This document shows positions 51,762 to 62,495 of a stretch of 64,000 nucleotides of DNA, in pieces (position 1 is the first letter of the stretch; each line of letters starts with the position of its first letter). The DNA comes from Iodobacter violaceini. GTDB taxonomy: Bacteria; Pseudomonadota; Gammaproteobacteria; Burkholderiales; Chitinibacteraceae. The notes beneath the pieces were generated by a model. That model had not been told where the DNA came from and searched no databases. It saw only the letters and a program-made list of their open reading frames with translations. The position numbers and the translations under genes were made by a program. The DNA lies in contig NZ_JAAOLX010000002.1 of NCBI RefSeq assembly GCF_011601265.1, positions 1 through 64,000 of the forward strand, given 5' to 3'.

Positions 51762-52556
51762 TCAGGGCATGGTGTAAGCTGAGCAGTTGGGCTCTGGCTT
51801 ATTTGCAATATAAGCGCGGGCGGCCGGGTCGAAGCGGTACAACCTCTGGTAGCTGCACTGGGGATCGGTGACGGTATGGATGTCGCGCTTGCGAAGAGGC
51901 CGCCCAGACAGCGAATCTTTGGATCGCGATACAGGCCCCGGAAAAGAGGTTGCTTTACTGCGATAGCGCAGCACCGGCAGGCCTGCAGCGTATGTTCCCG
52001 TAATTGTCAGGCTGGCCTTAAAATCATACAAATCGTGGCAGACCCCGGCACGCTGCCTCATGTTTTGCTCGCTAAAGCATGCCCTGATCAACACGCTGGC
52101 GCTCTGCGGCACACTGAGCACCTCAAACGGCGCCTGACCTGGCAAAAAGGCGATGAGGTGCAGGGTGGTTGAGCTCGCTCCGCCGCCAGAATACGCGCCA
52201 CGCAGTTCTGTCTCTGCGCCAGCCAGAATGCCATCCCCAAAGCGGATCAGCTTTGGCCACAGCTGCAGAGAAGCATCTGCATTTTGGGATACCAGCTCTG
52301 CTAATCGGTAGCGCGAGTACAACGGATTGCGCTGGCCGCCAGTAAGGCTTAATACCTTGCCACCGGCCTCGCCACTGGCGCACGCTTCACCTTCGCAGCC
52401 GGGTACGATTTCAACACAGAGCTCGTCCTGCGTACACGCCCGCATTACTGCCGCTTCAGGCTGGCTGACCTTCAGCGAACTCATGAGTGGCGACGCGGCA
52501 AAGGCCGTGGATACTGACAAGAGCAGCAGTGTTATCAGGGGTATAAATTTAAACAT
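51762..52556 (-). CDS. Exported hypothetical protein
   Basis: This 264-residue protein has a clear signal peptide (FKFIPLITLLLLSVSTAFA, about 1-20). The mature part has four Cys in the first third (ACTQDELCVEIVPGCEGEAC), suggesting disulfides, and later CFSEQNM and CHDLYDFKAS. No family is recognised. The ATG at 52556 is chosen because it gives the signal peptide at the very N-terminus; the frame continues 66 codons upstream without support. It is probably periplasmic or secreted. Confidence 0.72.
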   Translation of the reverse strand: MFKFIPLITLLLLSVSTAFAASPLMSSLKVSQPEAAVMRACTQDELCVEIVPGCEGEACASGEAGGKVLSLTGGQRNPLYSRYRLAELVSQNADASLQLWPKLIRFGDGILAGAETELRGAYSGGGASSTTLHLIAFLPGQAPFEVLSVPQSASVLIRACFSEQNMRQRAGVCHDLYDFKASLTITGTYAAGLPVLRYRSKATSFPGPVSRSKDSLSGRPLRKRDIHTVTDPQCSYQRLYRFDPAARAYIANKPEPNCSAYTMP

Positions 52557-52737
52557 GATCAAAACCAGGAGGGGATGGCGTTTGAAGTGGGGCCATGTAA
52601 CACATCTCTTCATGGATAGGGCAGGCGTACTCATCACTGACAACTTCCATATCTGACGGCTCAAGCGCGGACAACAAAAAGCAAGGCATTTTGTTGGTCC
52701 GCTGGAACGCGTGCTTAAATCATCTTTGCGCCCGATA

Positions 52738-53133
52738 CTAAGGCAGAACCACACCTGTTTTGCTGCGGGATACTGCCGAAGCCTGGTTCAGGCCGATGGT
52801 GCAGCCGAAAGGATCAATCAGCAGCGCAATCTTTGCACCAAAGTCCGTTTCGCCAGGGCCGCGGTATACCCTGGCGCCGAGCCTGACCAGGTTTTCGATC
52901 GCGTGCGTGATATCTGAAACTTCCCAATACGCAGAGGTGCCACCTATACCACCAGGGCACTTTTCATCAGCGGGATGAAACCCAATGACAATGCCGGGGG
53001 CGCGAATAAAGGCGAACTGCGGATTTTCGTGCTGCACCTCAGCGCCAAAAATTGATGCATACCAAGCCGCGGCGGCCTCAATATCAGCTACGAACAGAAG
53101 GATGGATTCGATGCGTTTGAGTTCAATATTCAA
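52738..53133 (-). CDS. VOC family (glyoxalase/bleomycin-resistance fold) protein
   Basis: This 131-residue single VOC domain has two beta-alpha-beta-beta-beta units. LLFVADIEAAAAWYASIFG is the typical first unit, and LIDPFGCTIGLNQ the typical end with metal-ligand context. The substrate is unknown. TTG 53133 is preferred because AGGGGAAAA lies 5 nt upstream and it gives the usual length; an ATG at 53196 would add 21 residues without a ribosome-binding site. Confidence 0.85.
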   Translation of the reverse strand: MNIELKRIESILLFVADIEAAAAWYASIFGAEVQHENPQFAFIRAPGIVIGFHPADEKCPGGIGGTSAYWEVSDITHAIENLVRLGARVYRGPGETDFGAKIALLIDPFGCTIGLNQASAVSRSKTGVVLP

Positions 53134-53255
53134 GTTGTTTTCCCCTGTTGCTATATATGACTTAATGATTAAATGATCTGGATTTTGGCCAGTCATGCTT
53201 GCATGACGGGTGAGAACGGGCCTGAATGGTGTGCGTAATATTTAAAATACCGGCT

Positions 53256-53660
53256 TTAGTTATTTGTTTTTTGTTTTCTGATTTCAGCAAAGCGGACAAT
53301 CACGAAGGCCATTAATGCAAAAACAAAGAAAACAAGCAAAAGCCAGGCAATGCCCTGCAAGCTTTCAATGATGGTGCGATAAATCTCTAAAACCCAACGC
53401 TCCTAGGTTAGCTCAATGATCTGTGAATCTTTATCCCAACGCGCTGGCGTGATGTATTTCTCCAGCTCATAAATACGCACTCCGGCAGAAACGCCAACCA
53501 CAAAGATTGCAAATTTCAGATATTTTAACCATGCGCTGCTGATTTCATCAGCAATGATTCTTTTTAAAATTTGATCTATTGGCGTTGAAAAAATACGTAC
53601 CACAATGGCGGATACTGAAAAAGACAACACAAAAGTAACGAGTAGTAATGTGAAAAACAT
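53256..53660 (-). pseudogene. Small membrane protein interrupted by an in-frame TAG
   Basis: Codons 1-85 encode a protein with two transmembrane helices (LLLVTFVLSFSVSAIVV and YLKFAIFVVGVSAGVRI), ending IIELT. A TAG at 53403-53405 follows. The same frame then stays open for 48 codons, beginning ERWVLEIYRTIIESLQGIAW and containing a third helix (LLLVFFVFALMAFVIV), up to a TAA at 53256. The two parts read as one 133-residue protein with three helices. No family is named. A one-base change would repair it. AGGGGAAATG gives a good start at 53660. Confidence 0.72.
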
Positions 53661-53807
53661 TTCCCCTCCCAGGGCCTGATGTCAAATGCGGTAAATTGTC
53701 TGCGCTGCAATTGAATAAAAAAGCCGCACGTTGCAGCCAGCCTGTTTGAATGCCATGTTAGCAGTATTGCTGCTGAAATTAATTCGAGCCTGGCCTATTT
53801 AATTAAT

Positions 53808-54143
53808 TCAGACTGGCTCACCGTCTTCATCCTGGACAGTAGCTCCGAGCTTCGCCGCAAGTTCCTTGGCTTTGGAAAGTATTTCTTCGTTGTACCTAGT
53901 TGCGATTTTTCCGCTCCGATACTCAAATGCGAAATTCTTGCTAACGACAGGGTGATTGAAGAATGCGTACCTTGGGCTTTTGATCTTGATTTCCTCGCCC
54001 GTCTCCGGGTTAGTTACACTAAGTTCACCTTGAACGCGTAAAGAAGGATCGCTTTTACATAGATTGAGCCATTCACTTAACGTGATTGGGTTTTCTGAGG
54101 CTAACCAATATTGAGTTTTTGCAATGAAGAATTCGGTAGCCAT
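53808..54143 (-). CDS. Integron cassette protein, function unknown
   Basis: This 111-residue soluble protein starts MATEFFIAKTQYWLASENP. No family is recognised; it has a mostly strand-rich first part and a charged C-terminal helix. Its ATG lies 13 nt after the GTTAGGA end of an attC-like site read on the minus strand, exactly as cassette genes do. No attC is found at its 3' side, so it is the last and probably fixed cassette of the array. Confidence 0.72.
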   Translation of the reverse strand: MATEFFIAKTQYWLASENPITLSEWLNLCKSDPSLRVQGELSVTNPETGEEIKIKSPRYAFFNHPVVSKNFAFEYRSGKIATRYNEEILSKAKELAAKLGATVQDEDGEPV

Positions 54144-54156
54144 GGGATATGGGGAG

Positions 54157-54214
54157 TCCTAACGTAGAGTTAATCGGCGCGCGTCAGCGCGTCCGGCGGA
54201 ACGAAGTGTAGCGC
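54157..54214 (-). repeat. attC recombination site 1
   Basis: Read on the minus strand the ~58-bp site has the 5' part CACTTCGTTCCGCCGGACGC, a GC-rich centre, then GATTAACTC and the R' box GTTAGGA. This is the layout of '59-base element' attC sites such as that of aadA. The R'' box (GCGCTAC) is degenerate. It separates two cassettes. Confidence 0.68.
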
Positions 54215-54518
54215 ACTTGAATGTCGTGTCAGGAGCAGAGACACCTTGGACACAGCGCGGGCGCTCATAGGAGCCCGAAATTTGGATCACAAAATGATGT
54301 GGAATCTGACGCAGATGGGGCGCAGCATCGCCCGGCATGAAGGTATCTATCTTGAAATAATATCTGTCCGAGATATCAATTCTAGTGCACAGAAGATGAA
54401 GTAAGCCTTGCCCTGAATCATTTGTGATCTTGCAACAAAACTACTCAAGTAACTCGCGCTCACGGTCGAGTAAATCCGAACGCAAGATGACGCTGAACTG
54501 CTGAGATGGCTCGGACAT
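54159..54518 (-). pseudogene. Integron cassette gene with an internal TAG
   Basis: ATG 54518 lies 5 nt after the GTTAGGA end of attC 2. The frame (MSEPSQQFSVILRSDLLDRE) reaches a TAG at 54441-54443 after 25 codons, then stays open for 93 codons through YYFKIDTFMPGDAAPHLRQI and IPHHFVIQISGSYERPRCV to a stop inside attC 1. Ending within the attC is usual for cassette genes. The protein family is unknown to me. The cassette is intact in outline but its gene is broken. Confidence 0.62.
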
Positions 54519-54523
54519 GAAGT

Positions 54524-54595
54524 TCCTAACGTTTGAGGTAAGAGGCGCGGAGCCGGCTTGCCGGCGGAGCGTCCCCCTAGACGGAAAAGTTAAAG
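54524..54595 (-). repeat. attC recombination site 2
   Basis: Read on the minus strand the 72-bp site runs from CTTTAAC (R''-like) to GTTAGGA (R'), with the central palindrome GCCGGCAAGCCGGC and the GGCGC-type arms. The first base of R'' and the last base of R' deviate from the consensus RYYYAAC/GTTRRRY. Confidence 0.7.
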
Positions 54596-54696
54596 ATCAT
54601 TGGCAAGAACTGAATCAACAACCATTTCTCGCCACTTGAGGGCAACGACCCATATTCCTGGCGGTTCAGCAGAGGGCATCAGTTGATTAAGGGCTA
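54592..54696 (-). pseudogene. 3' end of a truncated integron cassette gene
   Basis: The minus-strand frame reads LALALNQLMPSAEPPGIW then VVALKWREMVVDSVLANDL and stops at the TAA inside the R'' box of attC 2, as cassette genes commonly do. Its 5' end is lost where the intI remnant begins, near 54697. Confidence 0.55.
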
Positions 54697-55431
54697 ATGC
54701 AAGTTTCTTTATCGTGAGGTGCTGCACATTGATTTGCCATGGTTAAAAGAGGTGGTCAGCGCCAGCCTGCTGGTGGTATTAACGCTGAAAGAGGTTCAGC
54801 AGATTCTGGCAAAGCTGAATGGGGTGTGGTCTATGCTGGGGCGGCTTTATATGGCACGGGTTTGCGGCCATTAGAGGGCTTACGTTTACGCGTAAAGGAT
54901 GTTGATTTTGCCCGGCATGAAATTGTGGTGCGCTCGGGCAAGGGCGATAAAGACCGCGTGACCATGCTGCCCGCGAATATCGTCACTGCATTGCAAGTGC
55001 AAATGGCATATGCAAAAGCGCTGCATGAGGCCGATTTAGCGCAAGGCTGGGGCGAGGTTTATCTGCCATTTGCCCTTGCGCAAAAATATCCGAATGCTAA
55101 TCGGGAATGGCCCTGGCAATATATTTTCCCTTCTGCTCAGCGCAGTGCTGATCCGCGCTCGGGGCGGATGCGGCGGCATCATCTGGATGAAAAGGGCATG
55201 CAGCGGGCCATGAAGCAGGCGCTGCAGGCAACAGGCATCCCAAAGCTGGCTACGCCACATGCATTGCGCCATTCTTTTGCTACCCATTTATTAGAGGCGG
55301 GCTACGATATTCGTACTGTGCAGGAGCTGCTGGGGCACAACGATGTGCGCACTACTATGATTTACACGCATGTTTTAAATCGGGGTGGCATGGGGGTGCA
55401 AAGCCCGCTGGATAGGTACGGCGTTTCTTAA
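54697..55431 (+). pseudogene. intI: Integron integrase, N-terminally truncated and frameshifted
   Basis: IntI is the tyrosine recombinase that moves gene cassettes. The first segment reads [18 protein letters not shown] and [17 protein letters not shown] in one frame, the end of the IntI core-binding domain. Near 54840 the reading switches to the frame of [20 protein letters not shown]. From there to 55431 the catalytic domain is complete: Arg in [16 protein letters not shown], the IntI-specific insert [32 protein letters not shown] and [20 protein letters not shown] with Tyr. About the first 95 residues are missing. An ATG at 54739 gives a 230-residue ORF with an unrelated N-terminus. Cassettes read away on the other strand, the normal integron layout. 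Confidence 0.85.
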
Positions 55432-55575
55432 GTGGCATTCTTAAATTAAAGGACGTCTTTCAATCCGGTTAAATAAGAGTTTGCAGCTCGTTAATGAGCA
55501 AGATTCAGAAGGTGCTTTAACGAATAAGGTTTCGTGTTGAAGGCGATGGTGCAGGGTTTGGCAGGCAAGAAAAAA

Positions 55576-55622
55576 GGCAGGTTAATGATAAGAAGGTGTG
55601 GCCTCAATATCATTAACCCGCC
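55576..55622 (-). terminator. Terminator after phaB
   Basis: A 15-bp stem with one mismatch (GGCAGGTTAATGATA against TATCATTAACCCGCC) is followed on the minus strand by TTTTTT. Confidence 0.82.
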
Positions 55623-55654
55623 TTGCCGCTATCGGCGGATAAGGTTTTATTTCA

Positions 55655-56389
55655 TCAGCAGGTGTGCTGGCCACCATTGATGGCGATGTTGGCGCCAGTC
55701 ATAAAGCCGGATAAGTCAGAAGCAAGGTAGCTGACTAAGCCTGCAATTTCTTCCGGTGTACCAAGACGATTGACAGGAATGCCGGCAATAATCTTGTTGC
55801 GTACGTCTTCAGGAACAGCCATGACCATGTCGGTAGCGATATAGCCCGGTGAGATGGTATTCACTGTAACGCCTTTTTTTGCAACTTCTTGCGCTAAAGC
55901 CATACTAAAACCATGTACACCAGCTTTGGCAGCGGAGTAGTTGGTTTGGCCAAACTGGCCTTTCTGACCATTAATGGAAGAGATATTAATAACACGGCCC
56001 CAGTTGCGCTCTACCATGGCATCAATAAATTGCTTGGATACATTAAACAGCGAGTTAAGATTCGTGCTGATCACGCTGTCCCAATCCAGCTTGCCCATGC
56101 GTTTGAACGTAGCGTCACGGGTAATGCCTGCGTTGTTTACTAATACATCAACAGGGCCGATTTCTTCATTGATTTTTTCAGCCATGCGAACGCAGGCGTC
56201 ATAATCAGTAACATCACACTCATATGCGCTAAAAAGATAGCCCGATGCTTTCATGTCTGCCAGCCATTGCAGCTCTCTGCCTGCCTTAGAGTAAGTCGCT
56301 ACAACATTAAAGCCGCTATCTGCGAGTGCCTTGCAAATAGCAGAACCGATACCACCCATGCCACCAGTGACGAGTGCGATTTTTTTCAT
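55655..56389 (-). CDS. phaB: Acetoacetyl-CoA reductase (PhaB/PhbB)
   Basis: PhaB reduces acetoacetyl-CoA to (R)-3-hydroxybutyryl-CoA with NADPH for polyhydroxybutyrate synthesis. The 244-residue short-chain dehydrogenase has the GGMGGIGSAIC cofactor loop, NNAGITRDATFKRM, catalytic Ser in SSINGQKGQFGQ and Y-x-x-x-K in YSAAKAG. The ending GANIAINGGQHTC matches PhaB, not FabG. GGGAGA precedes the ATG. It is a single gene; no phaC or phaA is in the window. Confidence 0.93.
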   Translation of the reverse strand: MKKIALVTGGMGGIGSAICKALADSGFNVVATYSKAGRELQWLADMKASGYLFSAYECDVTDYDACVRMAEKINEEIGPVDVLVNNAGITRDATFKRMGKLDWDSVISTNLNSLFNVSKQFIDAMVERNWGRVINISSINGQKGQFGQTNYSAAKAGVHGFSMALAQEVAKKGVTVNTISPGYIATDMVMAVPEDVRNKIIAGIPVNRLGTPEEIAGLVSYLASDLSGFMTGANIAINGGQHTC

Positions 56390-56708
56390 AGACTCTCCCT
56401 TTCTTTGCTTGTGTGAATGTTTGTATAGAAACCGTTAAAAATCTTACATTGTTTGTATGCATAAGCATAGTATGTTTTTGTGTAAGGTACGTGTGAATTT
56501 TATTACTAGTTTTTTCTAGTCATAAAAACAAGTTTGTGTTGCATAAGTATTTGTATTTTATGAAATTTGTATTAAGCATTGCTGGTGATGATTTTTCTTT
56601 GGATGTTTAGCTTTATTTTAATCGCTTAATGCATTTGCAAGTTTAATTGTTGGTTGTTGAAAATTATTGGCGCAATATTGCGCGGCTCAAACAAAAAGGA
56701 TGGCTGCT
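56390..56708. other. AT-rich divergent control region
   Basis: This region lies between the divergent phaB and SDR genes. It contains two similar AT-rich segments, TTTGTATGCATAAGCAT near 56450 and GTTGCATAAGTATTTGTAT near 56536, which share GCATAAG and could be regulator sites. No ORF is supported. Confidence 0.4.
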
Positions 56709-57572
56709 GTGGCGGTTGGCGTGATCTTAATTACGGGATGTTCAAGTGGAATTGGCTATGTAACGGCCCATGGGCTAAAAGCCAGTGGGTGGCGTGTTTT
56801 TGCAACAGCCCGGGCTGATGCAGATGTGGAACAGCTCAAGGCCGAGGGCTTTGAGGCTTTGCAACTTGATGTTGCCGATTCGGCTTCAATACAAAATGCT
56901 GTGGCGGCACTGCTTAAAAAAACTGGCGGGCGTATTGATGCATTATTTAATAATGCGGGTTTTGGTGTGCCGGGTGCGGTGGAAGACCTTAGCCGGGAGG
57001 CGATGCGTCATCAGTTTGAAACCAATGTATTTGGTGCAATAGAGCTGACAAATGCCGTTTTGCCGGTGATGCGCCAGCAGGGGCACGGGCGCATTATTTT
57101 TAATGGATCAGTGCTCGGTTTTGCTGCCATGCCTTACCGTGGTGCTTATAACGCGAGCAAATTTGCATTAGAAGGGTTTGCAGATACGCTGCGGCAAGAA
57201 ATGATGGGCAGTCATATCCATACTGTACTTTTGCAGCCCGGGCCGATTACCAGCCGCTTCAGGGCCAATGCGCAGCAGCAATTTATGCGCTGGATTAGTG
57301 CGGATAAAAGCTTTCATAAGCCTTCATATCTGGCCATGCAGGCGCGGCTGGCGAAAGTGGGGCCTGCCGCTCCGTTTACTTTGCCAGCCGAAGCGGTGCT
57401 GGCTGTTGTGTTAAAGGCACTGAGTGCCCGCCGCCCGTCTGCCCGCTATCAAATAACTACGCCAACAAAAGTGTTCTGGCTGCTTAAAAAAATCTTACCG
57501 GGGCGTTTACTGGATTATATTTTATTAAAAGCATCGGGTGACGAGCCAGGATGCAGTTATGGCCGCTCTTAA
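56709..57572 (+). CDS. Short-chain dehydrogenase/reductase
   Basis: This 287-residue classical SDR has the TGCSSGIG cofactor loop, NNAGFGVPG, catalytic Ser in FNGSVLGFAAM and Y-x-x-x-K in YNASKFALEGFADTLRQE. The pattern with LQPGPITSRFRANA and the C-terminal extension resembles the SDRs acting on retinol/steroid-like or long-chain substrates; the substrate is unknown. GTG 56709 lies 8 nt after AAGGA; the ATG at 56700 overlaps that site and is less likely. Confidence 0.87.
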   Translation: MAVGVILITGCSSGIGYVTAHGLKASGWRVFATARADADVEQLKAEGFEALQLDVADSASIQNAVAALLKKTGGRIDALFNNAGFGVPGAVEDLSREAMRHQFETNVFGAIELTNAVLPVMRQQGHGRIIFNGSVLGFAAMPYRGAYNASKFALEGFADTLRQEMMGSHIHTVLLQPGPITSRFRANAQQQFMRWISADKSFHKPSYLAMQARLAKVGPAAPFTLPAEAVLAVVLKALSARRPSARYQITTPTKVFWLLKKILPGRLLDYILLKASGDEPGCSYGRS

Positions 57573-57763
57573 ATGCCGTGTGATTTCTGCACTTGATTTT
57601 TAATTTTTAGCGCCAAAAAGCTTGTTTTGAGCGCAGAAGCGGCGTTTTTGCTTGGTTTAACGACGAGTCAACCCTGTTTGGAGAAAATAATGGGTCTTTT
57701 TTTTGGTGGACGCACAAAGTCAGGCTCTTGTCGAGAATTGAGCCGCTTCTCCCTATCGGGTAA

Positions 57764-59446
<1,683 letters not shown>

Positions 59447-59448
59447 AA

Positions 59449-59520
59449 CCGTGAGGGGTAGGTGTGAGGGGCCAGGAGGAACTCCCTCTCACCTTACACC
59501 TTACTCCTCACTCCTCACGG
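59449..59520. repeat. Palindromic intergenic element, copy 2
   Basis: This 72-bp element is bounded by CCGTGAGG and CCTCACGG, with inner GGTGTGAGGG against CCCTCTCACC and CTCACTCCTCAC. It starts 2 nt after the pyrG stop, and its right end continues into GGAG, the ribosome-binding site of kdsA. It shares its design and end sequences with the element at 9724-9790. Confidence 0.82.
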
Positions 59521-59528
59521 AGCGAAAA

Positions 59529-60368
59529 ATGAAATTATGTGGCTTTGAAGTCGGTATCGATCAACCTTTCTTTTTGATCGCCGGCACCTGTGTGATTGAA
59601 AGCGAGCAAATGGCGCTGGATACAGCAGGTCAATTAAAAGAAATGACCGATGCGCTGGGCATTCCTTTTATCTATAAATCGAGTTTTGATAAAGCAAATC
59701 GCAGCTCTGGCAAATCATTCCGTGGTTTGGGAATCGATGAAGGCCTGCGTATTTTGTCTGAAGTTAAAAAACAGATTGGCGTTCCGGTGATTACCGATGT
59801 GCATACTGAAGCCGAAGCACCCATTGTGGCCAGCGTAGTTGATGTATTGCAAACCCCTGCCTTTTTAGCGCGTCAGACTGATTTTATTCACGCAGTGTGC
59901 GCTACTGGCAAGCCGGTTAATATCAAAAAAGGCCAGTTTATGGCCCCCGGTGATATGGTAAATGTGATTAATAAGGCGCGCGATGCAAACGGCGGGCTGG
60001 ATAATCTGATGGTATGCGAGCGTGGAGCATCTTTTGGCTATAACACGCTGGTCAGTGATATGCGTGGCTTAGCTATTATGCGTGAAACCGGCTGCCCGAT
60101 TGTTTTTGATGCAACGCACTCGGTACAACAACCGGGCGGGCAGGGCGATCGCTCTGGTGGCCAGCGTGAATTCGTGCCGGTATTGGCGCGTGCTGCGGTT
60201 GCTGCGGGGATTTCCGGGTTATTTATGGAAACCCATCCGGATCCGTCAAAAGCATTGTCAGACGGCCCTAACGCCTGGCCTTTGGCCCGAATGAAAGAAT
60301 TGCTGATGGTGTTAAAAGATATTGATCGCGCAGTAAAGGGTCATTCTTTTATTGAACACAGTTTGTAA
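59529..60368 (+). CDS. kdsA: 3-deoxy-8-phosphooctulonate synthase
   Basis: KdsA condenses phosphoenolpyruvate and arabinose-5-phosphate to KDO-8-phosphate for lipopolysaccharide. The 280-residue TIM barrel has [47 protein letters not shown] and [15 protein letters not shown] chose ATG 59529, preceded by GGAG; the longer frame from 59451 would translate the palindromic element. The last residues IEHSL recur in a decayed copy before eno. Confidence 0.97.
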   Translation: MKLCGFEVGIDQPFFLIAGTCVIESEQMALDTAGQLKEMTDALGIPFIYKSSFDKANRSSGKSFRGLGIDEGLRILSEVKKQIGVPVITDVHTEAEAPIVASVVDVLQTPAFLARQTDFIHAVCATGKPVNIKKGQFMAPGDMVNVINKARDANGGLDNLMVCERGASFGYNTLVSDMRGLAIMRETGCPIVFDATHSVQQPGGQGDRSGGQREFVPVLARAAVAAGISGLFMETHPDPSKALSDGPNAWPLARMKELLMVLKDIDRAVKGHSFIEHSL

Positions 60369-60561
60369 AATAGTTTGCAAGTGGCCAGATAGTCTGGCCA
60401 TTTGCATCTATGAAAGAATATTTCATGGTATTTGTAGGATTTGTGGCTTATTGGCACGCAAAAACGCGTGTCGTCCTTGTTGAAATTGCTGTTTATGTAG
60501 TAAAAGTACATTTTGTGATCAGATATGGCCTGCCATCTTAGGTATTGATGGCGTGTTAGCG
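60369..60561. other. Intergenic region with a stem-loop
   Basis: GCAAGTGGCCAGA (60377-60389) and TCTGGCCATTTGC (60393-60405) form a stem right after kdsA but without a T run. The following sequence may be further decayed kdsA copy; nothing else was recognised. Confidence 0.45.
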
Positions 60562-60648
60562 ATGAGAATCACAGATTTGCTGATCGTACTCAAAGACACT
60601 GACTGTGCTGTTAAGGCACACTTATTTATTGAACACTCGCTGTCATAA
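60562..60648 (+). pseudogene. Decayed second copy of the kdsA 3' end
   Basis: The frame encodes MRITDLLIVLKDTDCAVKAH and LFIEHSLS-stop. It aligns with the kdsA C-terminus ([18 protein letters not shown] and SFIEHSL-stop) at about 19 of 27 positions, and the DNA is also similar. It lies between kdsA and eno and has no start of its own. It is probably a leftover of a tandem duplication. Confidence 0.78.
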
Positions 60649-60721
60649 ATAGTGTGTATTTTTAGTGCCGGACTATTCCGGCAAGCTAGTCTTCAGACCA
60701 ACCCTCCATATAGGTGTTTGA

Positions 60722-62020
<1,299 letters not shown>

Positions 62021-62045
62021 TTGCAAAAGATAGAGTAATATACCG

Positions 62046-62073
62046 AACCGGAGCCATAAGGCTCCGGTTTTCT
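62046..62073 (+). terminator. Rho-independent terminator after eno
   Basis: AACCGGAGCC and GGCTCCGGTT with a 4-nt ATAA loop are followed by TTTTC. Confidence 0.85.
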
Positions 62074-62090
62074 TCTATACAGAATGAACT

Positions 62091-62408
62091 ATGCGCCTTC
62101 TTGCTATTATCTTTTCTATTATGATTGCAGCCTTGCAATGGCCTCTTTGGGTCGGCAAGGGCAGCTGGTTGCGCGTATGGCAACTGGATCATCAGTTGGT
62201 AGAAAAAAAACTTCATAATGAAAAATTAAAAGAGCGCAATGATGCCCTGGATGCGGATGTGCGCGATTTAAAAACCGGATCAGATGCGATTGAAGAGCGG
62301 GGCCGCAATGAGCTGGGCATGATTCGGCAGGACGAAGTGTTTTTTCAGGTATTAGATAAAGATCACCCCGCCTTAACGGCAACAACTCCCCCTCCCGTCA
62401 CTCAGTAA
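62091..62408 (+). CDS. ftsB: Cell division protein FtsB
   Basis: FtsB joins FtsL and FtsQ in the divisome. This 105-residue protein has a short N-terminal transmembrane segment (about 3-20), a coiled coil (about 28-65, [20 protein letters not shown]) and the conserved [20 protein letters not shown] that contacts FtsQ. It follows eno, its usual neighbour; the eno terminator lies between them and would allow part of transcription through. Confidence 0.93.
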   Translation: MRLLAIIFSIMIAALQWPLWVGKGSWLRVWQLDHQLVEKKLHNEKLKERNDALDADVRDLKTGSDAIEERGRNELGMIRQDEVFFQVLDKDHPALTATTPPPVTQ

Positions 62409-62495
62409 TCCCTCCGTTACACTTTCTTTTTTTATGGTTAAATTTTTAACTGTAATGGCCTCACTCAGGTATAGTGAAGCAAAAAGGGGGTGTAT

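Noticed and set aside
51482-51808. 108-codon minus-strand frame after the exported protein gene
   Set aside because: Part of it looks protein-like, but it overlaps the previous gene and has no good start. It is noted only as content of the intergenic region.
54692-54735. Upstream extension of the cassette fragment on the minus strand ([10 protein letters not shown])
   Set aside because: The plus-strand reading of these bases matches IntI ([13 protein letters not shown]), so the minus-strand frame here is taken as chance.
54739-55431. A 230-residue integrase ORF starting at ATG 54739
   Set aside because: Its first ~33 residues have no integrase character, while another frame over the same bases reads as IntI. 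The gene is treated as a frameshifted pseudogene from 54697.
59451-59528. N-terminal extension of KdsA
   Set aside because: It translates the palindromic element; the ATG at 59529 has a proper ribosome-binding site and the family start.
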